Origin: Bryoerythrophyllum caledonicum | Taxonomy: Eukaryota; Streptophyta; Bryopsida; Pottiales; Pottiaceae | Assembly: GCA_963971425.1 (NCBI GenBank) | Contig: OZ020522.1 | Coordinates: 1,772,168-1,836,167 of the forward strand | Length of the DNA stretch: 64,000 nt | Direction of reading: 5' to 3' | In this document: in pieces, positions 22,340 through 36,359 of the stretch | How positions within the stretch are numbered: the stretch's first letter is position 1 | Layout: every line of letters starts with the position of its first letter | The notes under the pieces: generated by a model | Databases searched by the model: none | Seen by the model: only the letters and a program-made list of their open reading frames with translations | What the model was told of the DNA's origin: nothing | Position numbers and translations under genes: made by a program

Positions 22340-24100
22340 TGCTAATTTGGCTTTGAGTTTGGATTTATGATAATGGAACGTGATTGTTGACTTCTTTAAT
22401 ATTACAGGGTTCTAAAATTTTGGAATTTTGCCTTATGGTTCAACTAGAAGAAGTATATCTATCATTATTTCATACTTGTCACAGGTATCTCAAATTAGAC
22501 AAAGATACTTCTTTTCAGAGGTTTACAAGGTAAAATACTTTGAAAAGTTTGGGACACATTCATACCATAATGTGTTCATACATTATGATTGAAAATCCTA
22601 GATTGAAAACTTAAATTTGGTTTTATTGATAAAAAAACCATGTTATTTTTTCACAACTTCTAAATTAGGTTATTAATGTTTGTTTTTCCTCCAAATTCTT
22701 ATGCAACCTTCTACAACATACAAAACTTTATCTTGACACATAAAATATTTCTTTAAAAATTATTTTTCCCGTCATTTTCCTTGAAACCTAGTTTTTGATG
22801 CCCAAACTCAACATATATACTCCGCAGTATACATGGTATGTTTTAAGACTTTGTAGTATGCAATATACTTTGTCTCAATTTTGATTTGGGCCACCTACAG
22901 AACAACATATGTTCAATGAACACAAAGTCCAAAAAACTAGCACCTTGTCCAAGATATCTTCTATTCATCTCACATTTTATTGGCGAAGATTTCTTTAAAA
23001 AAATTCAATGGACGGTTTACATTCAACAACAATTTCACAAAGGGCTCAAAAATAAATATGCTACAGAGTATATTTTTTTGCCCAAAAGTGAGTAACTTTA
23101 GTGGACTTCTACTCCCCAATCATCTCATCTAAGTTTAGGAGAAGATCCTTTGCTTATATTTTCAGAAAGTTCATCTTGGCAAATTTTAATTGATGGAGTA
23201 GAGATTTCTCTAAAATATCCAAGTCCTTTAGAGGTTCAAAAAACTTTAATAAATTATAGGAAAGGTGGAAGAGTGGTATGTCATGTTTTCAAATTCTTTT
23301 GGATTCTGCACCAATCAACATCTTTCTTAGTTTTTCAACCCTTAAATGTCAAAAGGTGCCACTTGTGACTACATGATCTACATGTATGGTGTCTTATTTG
23401 AACATGATAAGGTTCATATTGAAATGACTTCTAAATGAAAGATGTTAGCTGGAGATTCTTCAATCCAAAGGTGCAAGTCTTGCAAATATTTATTACAATT
23501 TTTGTATTCTGCAAAGAAATATACGTGCCTCTGCATACGGTTCCCAACTGACGTTTAAGGCCTAAGGGTTGATTTTGAATCTACCAATGAGCATGCAAAT
23601 GATGTTAATTTGTGTGATCCAATGTGTGCCACCACTTGTGCCAATTGTCAAAGATGACAAGTGGGTTGGAATTTAAACAAAATAATTTGAGTGTTTGTTT
23701 CAAGAAGAAATATGTGATTGGTGAATAGTTGGGGGTAGGCTCATGATAACTATTAAACTATTGCAAGTGGGTGCTATTTGGAGGATTTGCCAGATGTCTC
23801 CATCTCAGAACCTTTGTCAACCACAAATGCTAGAATGCACATGCCATTGGTTGGACCAAGAAATGTAGTTGAACTATCTCTCCCCAATTTATTCCGAAAA
23901 AACACAAATAAATAAATAAAAAACAATTCCGCATTTCCGTTATTTCTGTTACTGTAGATGTATGTGTTGACTGCTACAGCGGACAAATGTGATGTTTTAT
24001 CTTGAAGGAAAGTAAAATAAAATGCTAGAGATAATTGAAGTGGAAGCTACAACTTTCCACCCTCTAATCAATTTCCTATTTGAAACTCATATTCCAAAAT
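22340..24100. other. Intergenic AT-rich sequence
   Basis: No gene is recognised. Short open frames at 22886-23095 and 23150-23368 have no homology I can see and lie in AT-rich sequence. Confidence 0.3.
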
Positions 24101-24109
24101 TTGACCCCT

Positions 24110-25620
24110 CAAAGCCCAACGCATTTTCAAACCAAAACTCTTCAAAATTGCTCCTTCTAGTGCAATGAGTAAGGAAGGAAACAATTTTGTTTGTCTCTAC
24201 ATCTAACCATAGGATCTCAATTCGTACTTATTAAATAACGTCCTCACAAAGTTTCATAAGTTGTGACCACTCGGATTGAAAGATTAAAGTGTTGGAAGCA
24301 TAGGAAACAATTCATTTTTCTTCCCTGTGTTGAGTAGATCAACAGACTTTGACTTCACTTAGTATCAAAAAAATTCAATACACAAGGTCTAAATTCATTA
24401 CCATCATGTTAACCCCTAAAGGACCAAATCTCCTTCGAGAGGATTTCTGATTTTGGGCAGGTTCCTAAAATTTAAAAAAAAATCCTTTTTCTCTGAATTT
24501 TTTATTCTAGATTGCCTCTGATAAGAGCTTCGTGGACATATTTTATTTTATTTTTTGGATTTGTGGTTTGAAAGTTAGTACCACTTAAAGCCAAAAGTGG
24601 GGACTCCGGGCACCTCCAATTTTTTTGACAAAAGCTTCTATTGACATTGAGATTTTTCACACATATAAAGAATATTTCTTTCATTCGAAATTTTCAAAAA
24701 AAAATTTTGTCTTTAGTGTAAAAAGACTTTTTATTCCAAGTCAAACATTTTCACACATTGTCGGGCAGCGGGGGAAAAAACTTCATCTTTTCTACATAAA
24801 ACCTAGAGATCTTCATATTTTTCACTTTTTATTTTTTCAACAACAATATGTGGTGAAAACCTTTTTATTGGCCCTTTGGATTATCATTTGAATACATGTG
24901 TAGTTCACAACAAAATAAAACGTGAAATGGCAATTTTTGAACCTCCACTCCTTGCACACTTGTTTTGAATATGCTACACCCCTTTTTTACCTTTAAAAAT
25001 TGGTGTGTTGGGTAATAACATCATGCTTAAGACAATGGTAAACGATTTAGACCTTGTACGATGCAAAAATTTGATAAAAAGTGAAGTCAAAGTCTGCTGA
25101 TTCACTCAACGCAGGGAAGAAAATGAACCATTGTTTTGACTTGAAACACTAAAATCTATCAATCCTTGGAGTGGATTGCAACCAAAATTTTATGTCATAT
25201 TTATATAGAAGTCTATTTTAAGATATTACGGTTGAAAATCCGAAATTCACTTTAAAATGTGATTTTCATGTCTCTTTTTGGCAGTGGCAGTTTTGGACTG
25301 GTTTTAGAGCGAAAGTGGTCGTGGTCCTTTAGGGGTTAAATCATGATGTTATTTCCTTTCACAACAATTTTTGAGGTAGGAAAGGGGTGTAGCATATTCA
25401 AAACAATTGTGCAAGTAGAGGAGGTTCAAAATTTGGCAATTCACGTTAAATTTTTTTGTGAATTAAATATGTTTTAAAATGAAAATCCAAATGATCAATA
25501 AGAAGGTTTACACCACAACTTGTATTAGTAAAAATAAAATGTGAAATAATATAAGATCTCTAAGTTTTATATGGAAAGGAAGAAGTTTTTTTGGTACCTT
25601 GCCCAACAATGTGTGACAAT
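24110..25620. repeat. Older element copy interrupted by copy C
   Basis: Sequence left of 24409 (GAAACAATTCATTTTTCTTCC, TTTGACTTCACTTAGTATCA) and right of 25339 (GTAGCATATTCAAAACAA, GAGGTTCAAAATTTGGCAATT) matches adjoining parts of the interior of copies A and B. The two halves are therefore one older copy of the same family, split by copy C at an internal TTAA that is also present in copy B (the TCTTAAGCATGATG region). Confidence 0.6.
24413..25335. mobile_element. TTAA-flanked inverted-repeat element, copy C
   Basis: This 923-bp element has perfect 13-bp terminal repeats CCCCTAAAGGACC / GGTCCTTTAGGGG, flanked by TTAA at 24409-24412 and 25336-25339. It is nearly the reverse complement of copy B along its whole length. 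It is inserted inside an older relative of itself. Non-coding; the TTAA target and CCC end suggest the piggyBac superfamily. Confidence 0.85.
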
Positions 25621-27104
25621 GTGTGCAAATGTTGGACTTGGGTTATCGTGCTATTCTTCAAGGACAAGATGAGAGAGGAGTAGGTCTGCACTTCTTGGTG
25701 AAGAGGGTTTTTGAGTGTTAGGCAAATATTGGAGTATAAGGCAGTAAGAGGTGTTGGGCTTACTCGCATATCCCACTTGTGCTTCACTTTGTTGAATGAC
25801 ATTGTGGGATATTAGTTGTGTTGGACAGGGATGTTTGAGAAATGGATACAGATTGGCCTTGTAAGAAGAATGATGGATAGTTGGACTTTAAACTAGAAGG
25901 GTAGATCTGGAGCAGGGCCTTAGTGTCGGACTAGATCCACAATCCAGATCCATCATCTCTCTTGCATAACCTTGATCTAGATTGAGATCTAGATTGTTAG
26001 AAGTCCCACACGCACCACACCATAACCCTCTATGTCAGGTCACAAACACAAGAGCAATGGAGAACAAGCGGAGACACCATCACAAGCAAAGAAAGCAACG
26101 TGCCATTCAACCTCCAAGAAACTCAGATATTTATTCCTTCCTTCTTTCATACATAATGCTTCTTGTGATTTGTTGTTCTTTTATGCATTACTATTTCACA
26201 ACTAGCATACAGATACATCACAACACACACAACACTCACATTTGTTATCACACTATAAACCATGTCTTTTCTCACTCTTAGAAAACCAATGATATATAAT
26301 ATGCAAAAGCACTATACAATCTCTTTGTGGACAACTACAAGGATACATGCTCGCCGAAGGCACCTCTGACCAAGGCTACAATATCATACTAAGAAGAAAT
26401 TGCTACACACCAGGGAAGGAGAGACATGTAGCAGCATCCTCAAAAGAAACGAAGCGTCTTCAAAGACAACTCCAGAATCCGACGACAAGTGAATGAAATG
26501 TCATATAATCAATGAGACAACAACTTGGTACTCTAATGACGTGTTGGTTTTGAAATTAGCAGGTACATACACAAGAGTTAAAAACTATGTGGAGCACCTC
26601 AAAAGCAGAAAGCCAAAGATCTATACCGCCGATTTGAGGAGCTACAACAGGAAAATGCCCATCACCAAATGTGAATCACAAGGCCTCAAACATGACAGAA
26701 CATCAACCACCTTGGCCTAGGTAAGTTATCTAACCTCTCCCTCATTCTCCACTTATTATTTTTTATCAACAACCCAGGCTGCCATAACCATGGCCGGACA
26801 GAATTCAAGAAAGCAAGACAACGACATAAACATCAGGAGCTGAAAGGAGAAAAGAAGGCAAAACATGAAGCACAATGATGTCAAGAGTAAAGAGATCAAA
26901 GATGCCCCCGCTAGACTTCTCAAAAGGCTCTACATCTACACCACCATAACGACAACTACACCTACAACACCACACACACCGACATAAAAAAACAAGACAA
27001 AATCTCAAAGCAACATGAAAAAAAGAGGTACATGTACACATACAAAAAGGTATGTCCTCTTACCCCCTCATTGTTATCTTCTTTTTCGACTTGCAGGACA
27101 TTAC
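25621..27104. other. Intergenic, no supported gene
   Basis: The sequence turns A/C-rich from about 26,000. Open frames such as 25982-26281 and 26493-26720 show no recognisable domain. Nothing else is supported. Confidence 0.3.
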
Positions 27105-27107
27105 TAA

Positions 27108-27945
27108 GGGCCGCTTCACAACAAATCCAAGGTTGAGAGTCCGTCGGTTTCCACAAATGAGATTGCTTGAATGGCCAGAGTCTAGCCTCTCGGCCTTCAC
27201 ACCAAAGGCCAAAGTCCAAAGGCTGTCGTCTTCCAATGTGCCTACATGGCAGTACTTTTTGAGAGTTTTGGTGCCAAGGCGACGGACTCTCGAGCAAAAC
27301 TTGGATCGCCGTTTTCAGTCCACCTGAACTTCCTTCGAGAGTCCATCTATTTTTTCAATCAAATAATCTGGACCCTTAGTCACAAATAATTCTGTTGCAG
27401 TTCAACATTGACATCAACTGTTGTACACTTCAGTTACGTCAAAAGATAAATAATAAGAGGAGCTTTTTCAAAGTGCCACCACAACATCTTACAGAAGGCG
27501 TGGGATGGTGTTTGTTGTTGATTTGATAAATGTTAAATCTTCATGATGATGCATAACTTAAAAAACTCCCTGTGCTAATGAGTATGCAATTCAAATAAAT
27601 TGCTCCCAACAGAAGCTTTTCAATAGATTCAAAAGAAACCTCTGAGAAAACATTGTTTTGAAATCATTCTTTTTATTAATCCCTTCTAGAATCCATGGTA
27701 AAAGAATGAGAAGAAAATTTTAGAAAATTAATCCATTCACGTAGTAAAAAGTGAGTGGAATCTTGGCAAATGATATGGGGTTAGGACTTTGGACTTGGGC
27801 TTTGGGGCTTCACACCACAACGGCCCAAAGGCTTCAATATGTATATTTTAATGATTTTTTTAATCCAAAAGTTTGGACTCTCGCCATAGTTTGGGTAGAA
27901 ATTTTGACAGATGGACTCTTGACTCGGCCCGGTGTGAAGCGGCCC
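27108..27945. mobile_element. PIF/Harbinger-like inverted-repeat element
   Basis: This 838-bp element has terminal repeats GGGCCGCTTCACAAC at the left and, as reverse complement of the right end, GGGCCGCTTCACACC. It is flanked by TAA on both sides (27105-27107 and 27946-27948), which fits the TWA target duplication of PIF/Harbinger and Tourist-type elements. No transposase is encoded. A related but single end, TTAGGGCCACTTCACAC, is visible near 40228, and 38,340-38,580 resembles part of its interior in reverse. Confidence 0.7.
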
Positions 27946-27948
27946 TAA

Positions 27949-29000
27949 AAGGTGACAAGAACTTTAGGAAGGGAATAATGAGCCAATATACACAAAAGCA
28001 CTACCAACGGCAAGTCCATAGACAAAACCCTAGCCCGCACAACAACAAAGAAAAAGACAAATCTATGCAAAAGGAAGATCTTAACCTTCATCCAACACCA
28101 ATCCACAATCAAACGGCACTCTGTAGAAGACAACTCTAAATACCCACAAGCTCCAAGACGTAGACATTCATCGACCACAAGGACATCCATCAAACACCAA
28201 ATAAGGTATATATCATACCCCTACGCCACTCCCAAACCCTCTCAAAAACCTATAAATTCAAAATCCTATAACTTTTTAATTGAATGTTAAATTTAGGAAA
28301 AAATTGTACTCACACAAATTTTTTGTAATGTCCATCTATTGCAAAAAATTTAAAGAAGAATGTTATAAATTGACACCATATGAACATGCCCAAACCTTCA
28401 AGAGTTCCCCAAGGGAACTTTTTCAAGGATTGAGAGAAATGGGGAATGGAGGCCACATAGAAGAAGAAGAACTCCGGTCTCCGAAGGAAAGCGGCGTGAA
28501 TATAGTGTTTGTTCATTCTCTTCACTATGCATATGGCCACGGAACATAGGCTAGTGTAATAGAACTACTCCCCCTTCTCCAGGGTACCATAAACACTTTT
28601 CTACACTAAGTGCTTCCCTACACTAACTGCCTTAGAGACAACCAATATGGTCAAGAGGCCACACACTATATAATGTGGAACCTTGGATGACTTTGTTGTC
28701 TAGAGCCAGTCCCTATGCTCACCCAACCAGGGATTTTTCTCGACAAGTAAAAGTTGGAAGATAAAATGTAAGTTCATTTACATGGGGTTGACCCGCCCTC
28801 TACACAAATCATATTATACTCATGCGCATCATCATGTGGTATGAATTTTAGATTTTAGGCTTACTGAAGACTGACAAAATATGTTATCGGAGAAAATAGC
28901 ATATTGGGAACCGAGAAAAAGTTATGGGCTTGTCAAGCCGCCTTGGTATCCATGACATCCTTGAAAACATTTGTCATCAAATTTACCAGTGATGTGACCA
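27949..29000. other. Intergenic, no supported gene
   Basis: No coding gene is recognised. An ACACTAA motif pair near 28600-28630 is shared with the cluster at 49.1-49.6 kb. Confidence 0.3.
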
Positions 29001-29004
29001 TTAA

Positions 29005-29807
29005 CCCTTTAGCGCCCAGGAAGTCCAAAATGGGACTCCGGAGGTGCTCAAACTCAATTTGCATGAAATCCATGAGGAACTAGGCTTCGAGATACGAGGT
29101 TCAGATTTGCGCACTCATTACACAAACACTCTCCAACAATCAGATCATGATTTGGATTTATAGAACTCTTGGAAAAGCTAGGAATACAACACAAAATACA
29201 CCAAATACACTAAAATACAATGAATATAGTGAATACTATGCCACATACATATTATGTTGTATTTCACACACATGCACATTGATTTTGGTCTTAAATTTTG
29301 ATTAAACTTTGTCTTTAAGACATTCTTCATTGTTTTGTGATTGTTGATCTCTCTCCTCACATACGAAACTTCCGTTTTGATTCGTATAAGGTTGGAACAT
29401 TTTTGTATACAACCAAGTAGAAAAAGAAAAAGAATCACCAATAATTGGGTATAAATGTTTTCTTCACATATAATATGTCAATGCGAAGCTATCAACCTAG
29501 TGCACATGTGAACGGCTCTAATTCAAAGTAAACAAATTCTTGCAAGAGTCTATTGATGGTTAAAGTAGTACACCCTCCAAATTCCACAGTTTTCACTACC
29601 AATATACAGTAACTTTAAACACTATAATCTGTTCCATCAACCGTTGGATGTTGTGCAAAATTTCCCCAAAGTTTAGGTCGTGGGCTAAGTTTAATTTTGT
29701 AAGGTTAGATAATAATATTAGTCATTGTATTTTCATCAAATCCGGTTCAAAGAAAAAATTCAGTAGAAATCTTGGTTTTTCCAAAAACATCCCTGGGTGG
29801 TAAAGGG
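29005..29807. mobile_element. TTAA-flanked inverted-repeat element, copy E
   Basis: This 803-bp element is flanked by TTAA (29001-29004 and 29808-29811), with ends CCCTTTAGCGCCC and GGGTGGTAAAGGG. The terminal repeats are similar in layout to, but distinct from, those of copies A-C, so it is probably another subfamily. Non-coding. Confidence 0.65.
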
Positions 29808-29811
29808 TTAA

Positions 29812-30940
29812 CGAATCTAATTGGTATGGTGCACATGGAACTAGACTCTTAGCTCCCCTAAACCTAATCACGTTCCCCCATATCTACACCTACTAAATGC
29901 CAATGGCTTGTAAGAGCACATCATGTGCTACGTAACAAACCTTGGGTTTTTAATAAACATAGGGTCTCCAACCCCTCACTTTATGATTATGTCTAATGTG
30001 GAGGCTACCTAAAGTCTTAACAGTGATCAATTCATTTTCTACTACGCCATCCTTGTTCCTTCATTGACACATGTCTATTTCTTCTTTCTACAACAACTTC
30101 ATTTTCATTTGCCTCTTCTGGTTTGTTTCTTATAGTTCTGAGCTTCTTCATAGTATCCTCATCCTCAAATGTTCCCAGATTAATACATTGGTTCTAGAAT
30201 GCTACACCTTTCTCCTTGTAATAGGGCTTTCATGTAAAAAACTCTAGTAGGCTCTGTGAAGTTAAACAATCATCCTCTTTCATCTTCTTTTTCTTCTCCG
30301 GCTCCAAAAACAATTGGCCATCACCTTAGTGTGGGGGGGCATCCCCTTACATGAAATCATAAGAGAATTTTTACAATTTTCCATCCAAAAATTGGATAAC
30401 AAATACTTTTAAAAACAAATTAAAAATCCCCAAAAAATTGGATGTCAATTACTTCCTTGTACCAGGGAGGACATGGCAGGACTTGGCAGCAAAACATTGA
30501 CAAGTTCTGAAGAGAATTTTGGTGCCAATGAACAATTCCCTGACTTTGGGAAGGAAGAGGATTTGTGTCAGGTCCTGCTTCCAAACAAAAAATATAAATT
30601 TTAAATGGTATAATGACTAGAATAGAGCTATTCCACCACTACACTAAAGATGGCATTTAGTGTAATGTAGTAGACACCAAATACAAACCCATACATACCA
30701 GTCATCATGCCCCCCCCCTTTAGATGATATCGTTAAATTTGGGGAGAGTTTGGTTATTTTGAATTTTCCGTTTGTGAAGAAGAATGGACATCGCATGATG
30801 TATAGCAATTGTGTTGATTTTTGTGAATGTCTTTCTGATTTGGTTGATGGGAATATTGAATGTTTTTTTGAGACTTAACATAGAAGGGATAAAGGTGGTG
30901 GCTTTAGCTCCTGCGGTGATGACAATAAGGGGCTCCACTT
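29812..30940. other. Intergenic, no supported gene
   Basis: Contains a C9 run at 30710-30718 and a CACTACACTAAAGATGGCATTTAGTGTAATGTAGTAG near-palindrome around 30638-30672. No gene is seen. Confidence 0.3.
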
Positions 30941-30949
30941 TCCATCTGA

Positions 30950-33900
30950 GAGCTGCAATGTCATTTATAAGAGGTTGGTACTTATTGATTTTGTTTTCAA
31001 TTGCTTATGGAGAAGATCTATCATTACAATATTTAAATTCTATAAATTGGATAGTGATGTTTGTGTTAATGTGGTCCAGTGGGGGGTCTTTGTATGGTAG
31101 TCCTTTGACGCATAGCATGTCCAGTTTGAATTTGGCATTACAATGACATCTTTGGGTTCCACATGTGCATAGAAGTAGCCAAGGAGGGACTGTGTTTTCT
31201 TGTGGTTTGTTGTTGAAGGTTCCGGCGTTCATGAGTATGAAGCATTGTACTTTATTGGAGGATATTATTAGTTTACAAATTTCCCATACGGCTTTATTGT
31301 GCCTTTTGGCGATTAGGGAGTGTATGTGGTGGTTTTGGCATTTAAGGAGTACGTGTAGCCAAGTGTCCGGGTTTGTGAAGGTGCACATTGGGCATGTTAT
31401 GGATGGAAATCTTTCTGCACCACAGAAGAGTTGTTTGCGGATGTTTCCCATATATCGTCCAGTACGGAATTCAGTAAGGCATGTTTTTTGTGGGTTTGTG
31501 ATTGTTGAGTTTTTCCAAAAGATTGTGGAAAGTTCGTTATCAATGTTGTTGTTACTGGTCCATTTGTCTATGTTGGGGAACCTCTCTGAGATTAAATCTA
31601 GATTATTGATTAAAGCTTGTTTTTTGAGATATTTATCTAAAAATCTAATAGGGCCTTTGTTCGAGGTATCTTCCATGGAGGGCCAGCTATCTCTTTGGAA
31701 GTATTATGGGGTAGCGTGGGCGTGTTTGTGTGTATGTTTGGCATTTCTATGGGATTTACCTAATCCTTCTTTAGCTAGTTTATCCGCTTGTTCGTTTCCT
31801 TCTATATTTACATGTGCTCTGACTTTAAGGAGGGTTGTAGATTGTGTTTGATTTTGTAACAGTTGAACTATTGATGTTAGTATGGCTTGGTCTGGATGGT
31901 TATTGTTGAGGGTAGGGTGTGTAATTTGTGTGTTTAATTAATACAATGCGTTTATATAGTCTGTAAAGATGTGTGCGGGTTCATTAGTGTATTGTGTAGT
32001 GAGGATTTGGAGAGTTTTATGGACGGCCATCATTTCCGCTCTGAGGATATTTTGAAGTCCATGTTATCTTTCGGATATTTTAATTTTTTTGGTGAGGTTA
32101 TAGATGCCATATCTTGTTTTTTCTTTATGCTAGTGTCATGAGCTGTCTTCTGTGGGTTCTTTGAAGGAGCCATCTGTGTAGTAACTATATGCAGGATCAA
32201 ATTTTAAAAGGATACAGTTGCAATATGTGGGAAGGGGGGTGGTGTGGTGAGGTGGATTTGTGTAATGTTTGCATTTTTAAGTTTAGACCATTTTTTATTC
32301 CGATTCAACAGGGTTCGGGAAGGTGTAGGTGGGACTATTTTGAATATAATCGGTTAATGTTAAGGTTGTTTGTTATGGAGATAAGTGTAGCAAGTTGTTC
32401 CATGGTACCAATGTTGTTATTTTGGTGGTGTACACATATAATTTGTATGGTGGATGACTCGAGCCCGAGTTTGTTTTTTGAGTTCAGGTGGGATAGTGGG
32501 TTCTTCATATGGTACTGAGTCTGCCTCAAATAATGCAATGATGTCAGAGTCTGGAAATGGGCCTGAATGTGGGTTAAAGTTTTGGTACCAATCCTTATCT
32601 GGTGTGATAATAAGGGTCGAGGGGTATCTAGGGTCATTTTTGGCCACAAGTCTTGCCCAATGTATGGCTTGTTGCGTTTCTTTTGTGTTATGGGGGTGCG
32701 CGATACCATTTCCAATCCATTTGTGGTCAAAGGCGTTACCTAGTGAGCCAATGATTTTGTCTCTTTCGAACGGTGAATGGAATTTGTTGAGTTGGGTGGG
32801 GCAGGTGATGGAGGATGAGAAGTACAAATGTTGGATGTTGAAGGATGAGATTAGTAAGTCTAGGATGGGCGTGGGTAGCGTGTATTGTGCAAGTTTGAGG
32901 GGGTCATTCTTTGAGATGTGGTATTTATATCTTTGGTATAGCCATGCTACTTCAGTTTCAAATGTTTGGGTTGCTGGTTATATATTTGTAGGAGTTTCTA
33001 GTTTGTTATGGTATTGATTCCAAAGCCATTGGAGTCTAGTGATGGAAATAGTGATTGGATGTCTCTCGTTGTCTTCGTAAATATTTGCGAGGTCTTCATG
33101 AATTTTAATTGTATTTTTTGATATGAGAATGTCTTTTTTCGGGGTTGCATTTGGTTGTGTACATGTTGAGGGGGGGAATGATTATGGGTGGGTAACGAAT
33201 CTTGAATCACGAGATTGCTCTTGGGTGTGGTGTGTTTGGATGATTTCTAGATATGCCTTGTATTGAGTGTTTAGATAGTATTGTTTTAATTGCATGGAAT
33301 TATAAGTGGAAGTGTTTTGATCATGCCATAGAAAGAGGTTACGTTGGGGTAACCATTTGTTGTAGGTATTGTTATTGTGTTGCCATTGGCATAATATTTG
33401 GTGTCATTTTTTATAACTTTATTTGAGTCACAGTAATTTCTATGTTTATGGTCAAGAATAATATTTATAGGATATGCGAATGGGTTTTTGAGGATATGTA
33501 TTAGGGGGGGAGGGATGGATGTGGTGGGGGATGAGTTGTTCCTGGGGTGTATATTATTGTTGGTGGTGACATTTGCGTCTCTAAGTGTGTAGTGGTTTGG
33601 GTGTGTGGTACATGGAGAAACACATGTTTTAGTGCATGGATGGTAACAAAATAGTTGTTGAGCAATATTAAGAGCACTTTTTACTACTTTGGATGGTGTA
33701 GCGTGGAATGTTTTGAAGTCGTTGTGACTCATGATTTGTGTTCCGTTTGGTAATGTTATTTGTTTGAAGCCAATAATATTTATGGAGAGAAGTTTTTGTA
33801 AGAGTTTTTGGGAGAGATGTTGGTTAATTCTTGTGTCATTTTGGGTTTCTTGTATCCATATTTGCTCTAGAGGTGAGGGTTCTAAGAGAAAGTCCGTGAG

Positions 33901-35980
33901 TGTGCTCTTAAGGTGGATTTTTGCTTTGTTTTTTAGTAGAAGAGTGTACGGGTGATTGGTGATCTAACGCAATCGGCTTTGTTTATTTGAGGAATGTTTT
34001 TAGCACCACCGTATTTGGCGAGAATAGAGTGGGTGAGCCCTTTGTAAATCTTTCCTAATTTACCATTGTCATTGAGTGCATTTTGAAGTTGTTCTCCTAT
34101 ACATTTGAGTTAAGCATATTTTAGGGAAAAAGCTTCCAATCCGAATAGATTTTGTGGCAGTTGGATTATGGCATTTGGCATACATTTGGGAAAGTTCCAA
34201 ATGGATTTTTGTATGGCTATGATTTTTTTGTTTAGTTTTTTAATAGCAGGCATAGAGTATGGAACTGCGTAGAAACTGTATGCTACTCCAGGTCTAAGTA
34301 CTGTGTCTATCATTTTTATTTTTTGTTTTATAGTGGCCTAGCATGTTATTAGTTTTTTGCATTGTTTGGCAAGTTTTGTAGAGGTAGTGTGAATTTGTAT
34401 CTTCCATTTTAGTGAGGGGACAAGATGTGTGCCTAGATACACGTATGGTTCGTTTTGATGTAATATGGGGATGAGTTGGTTATGGTATTTTATGTTGGTG
34501 GCTTGCATGAGCGCTTTAAATGCAGTGGGGTTCATTTTAGATTTGTTTGGGCATCCCGTGGCAACGCAATTTTGAGTGCCAACATCCATGCCAGACTAGT
34601 CACATAATCTGTCAATTTTATTAAGTTGGATTTGTGGTGACTGAAGTTTACCGGCAATAGCAGCAAGGTCATCAACATAGGCGGCTGAGTTTATGGTGAC
34701 TTGCGATGTTCCAAAGGTGTATCCGTTATTTCTCCTTTGCATCCATCTTAGTAGTGGTTCTAGGAAGATAATGAATAAATATGGGCTTAGGGTATCTCCT
34801 TGTATAGTCCCTCTTTGTATCGGGATGGGGCGGGTTGTACCGAAATATTCTCTCACGTACGAGGTGGACGAGTGAGAGTATATGTTTCCAACTAGTGCAA
34901 CTCCATCTTTGGGGTATCCAAGGTCAGACATAATTGCTAGTAGCCTTGCATGGTCAATAGAGCCAAATGCATTTTTGAAGTCAACATACAAAATATATAT
35001 GTCTAAGTTTGTAAATCGTGCGTCTTCTAGTGCGGCTATTATGGTTTGGAGTTGTCTAATGGTACTTCTTTCTATGCGGAAGCCTTCTTGGCTATCGTAT
35101 AAGATTTGGTATTTTTCTCCATATGAGGATCATATAGATGTAAATGTGCTTGTGAAGAGTTTATAGATAGTATTGGCTAAGGCAATTGGTATGTGGTTAA
35201 AAAGCATTGAGGGGTCGCCTTTTTTATATAGTAGTATTGTAAAACTGGTTTTCGATGAGACATGGATTTTTTTTGTAGCAATGGAAGAAGGATAGTGCGA
35301 GGAGGTCATGAAATCTTGGGGGCATTAACTTTAGTATGGAGTTTGGGATGCAATCTGGCCTTGGGGCTTTATTGTTTTCTAGATTCTTGAGGCATGTTTC
35401 ATATGTGGCTCGGTTGAAATAAGTGTATAGTGGGATTTGTGGTTCACCTCGTTTATCTAAAGTGAAGTCGTCAATGTCATGCCATGGGTATTGTTGTACT
35501 GCACATGTACATGTCGGTGAGTGGTCTGGTAAATAGTTGCATGTAGGTACAATGGGTCTGTTGTTTTTTGTTTGTTGGTTATATATCTCATTTGCAATGT
35601 CTTCAGGACTAGTTAAGATATTGTTATGTTGGTTGATGATGCAATCTAGCGGTGGGGAATCATTATTTTTGAAGATTCTTTTATTAATTTTCCTTGGGCT
35701 GATTTCATACAGTTGTCTGTATTTAGAGATGGTTTTTTTTATATTTTCATTAGAACATTTGGTAGTTATTTTTCTGGCTTATTTATTGGCCTCTTTAGCA
35801 ATTAATGCAACAGTATGAAGCCATTCATCTGGTGGTGTATCGGGGGGTGGTGGGCCGGATTTGGGTATACTGGAGGGTTTGTACTTCGTGACAGATGGGG
35901 TGATTGAACCATTGTGGGTTATTTTTGGCAATACGAATTGTTTCCCGAATAGTGTGGTAGGTGGTTAAGTGTTGTTTCCA
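30950..35980 (-). mobile_element. LINE retrotransposon, 5'-truncated and decayed
   Basis: Minus-strand pieces in the right order for a plant LINE. An RT palm start of type NNKAPxPDxIPNSILK lies near 35,390-35,340, then YVDFKNAFGSID and an AAYVDDLAAI active-site motif (34,690-34,655), with an open stretch at 34991-34596. Thumb-like sequence with YSFYAVPYS and LFGLEAFSL is at 34313-34110. Next comes an RNase H part with IFTD (about 31,990) and KVRAHVNIEGNEQADKLAKEG-type residues (31,850-31,760), then a Cys-rich segment CPMCTF...LLKCQ followed by RHNKAVWEI (31,400-31,290). Multiple stops and frame changes interrupt it. The endonuclease domain was not found, consistent with the 5' truncation usual for LINEs. 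Confidence 0.8.
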
Positions 35981-36359
35981 CTTTTTTGAGAGTGTTTGTG
36001 GTATATAGCCTTGTCAACTACTACATTGAATGTCAATTCCAGTATATAGTGGAATATAAGGTTTTTTACTTGTGGACATTTAGTATATGAAACCTAGAAA
36101 ATGATTATGTGTACATTTTGAGCATCAAAGTAAAGAAGATTTTGAGTGCATTTAGAAAAATAAGAATTTGCAAGAGAAATATTGGAAAAATTAAAACGTA
36201 GATATGGAACAAAAGGAAAATCCCAAAAATTGGAGAAAGTAGAATGTACATATGGAAGGAAAATGAACCTGCAAGTATAAGATCAAAAAAATAAGAACTT
36301 GGAATTAGAAGGAAAGTGAAAAAAGAAAGGAATATTGGAAAAGGAAAAACATAAATATA

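Noticed and set aside
31165-31851. Plus-strand open frame of 228 codons
   Set aside because: It is the complement of the LINE RNase H and Cys-rich region, which carries clear motifs on the minus strand.
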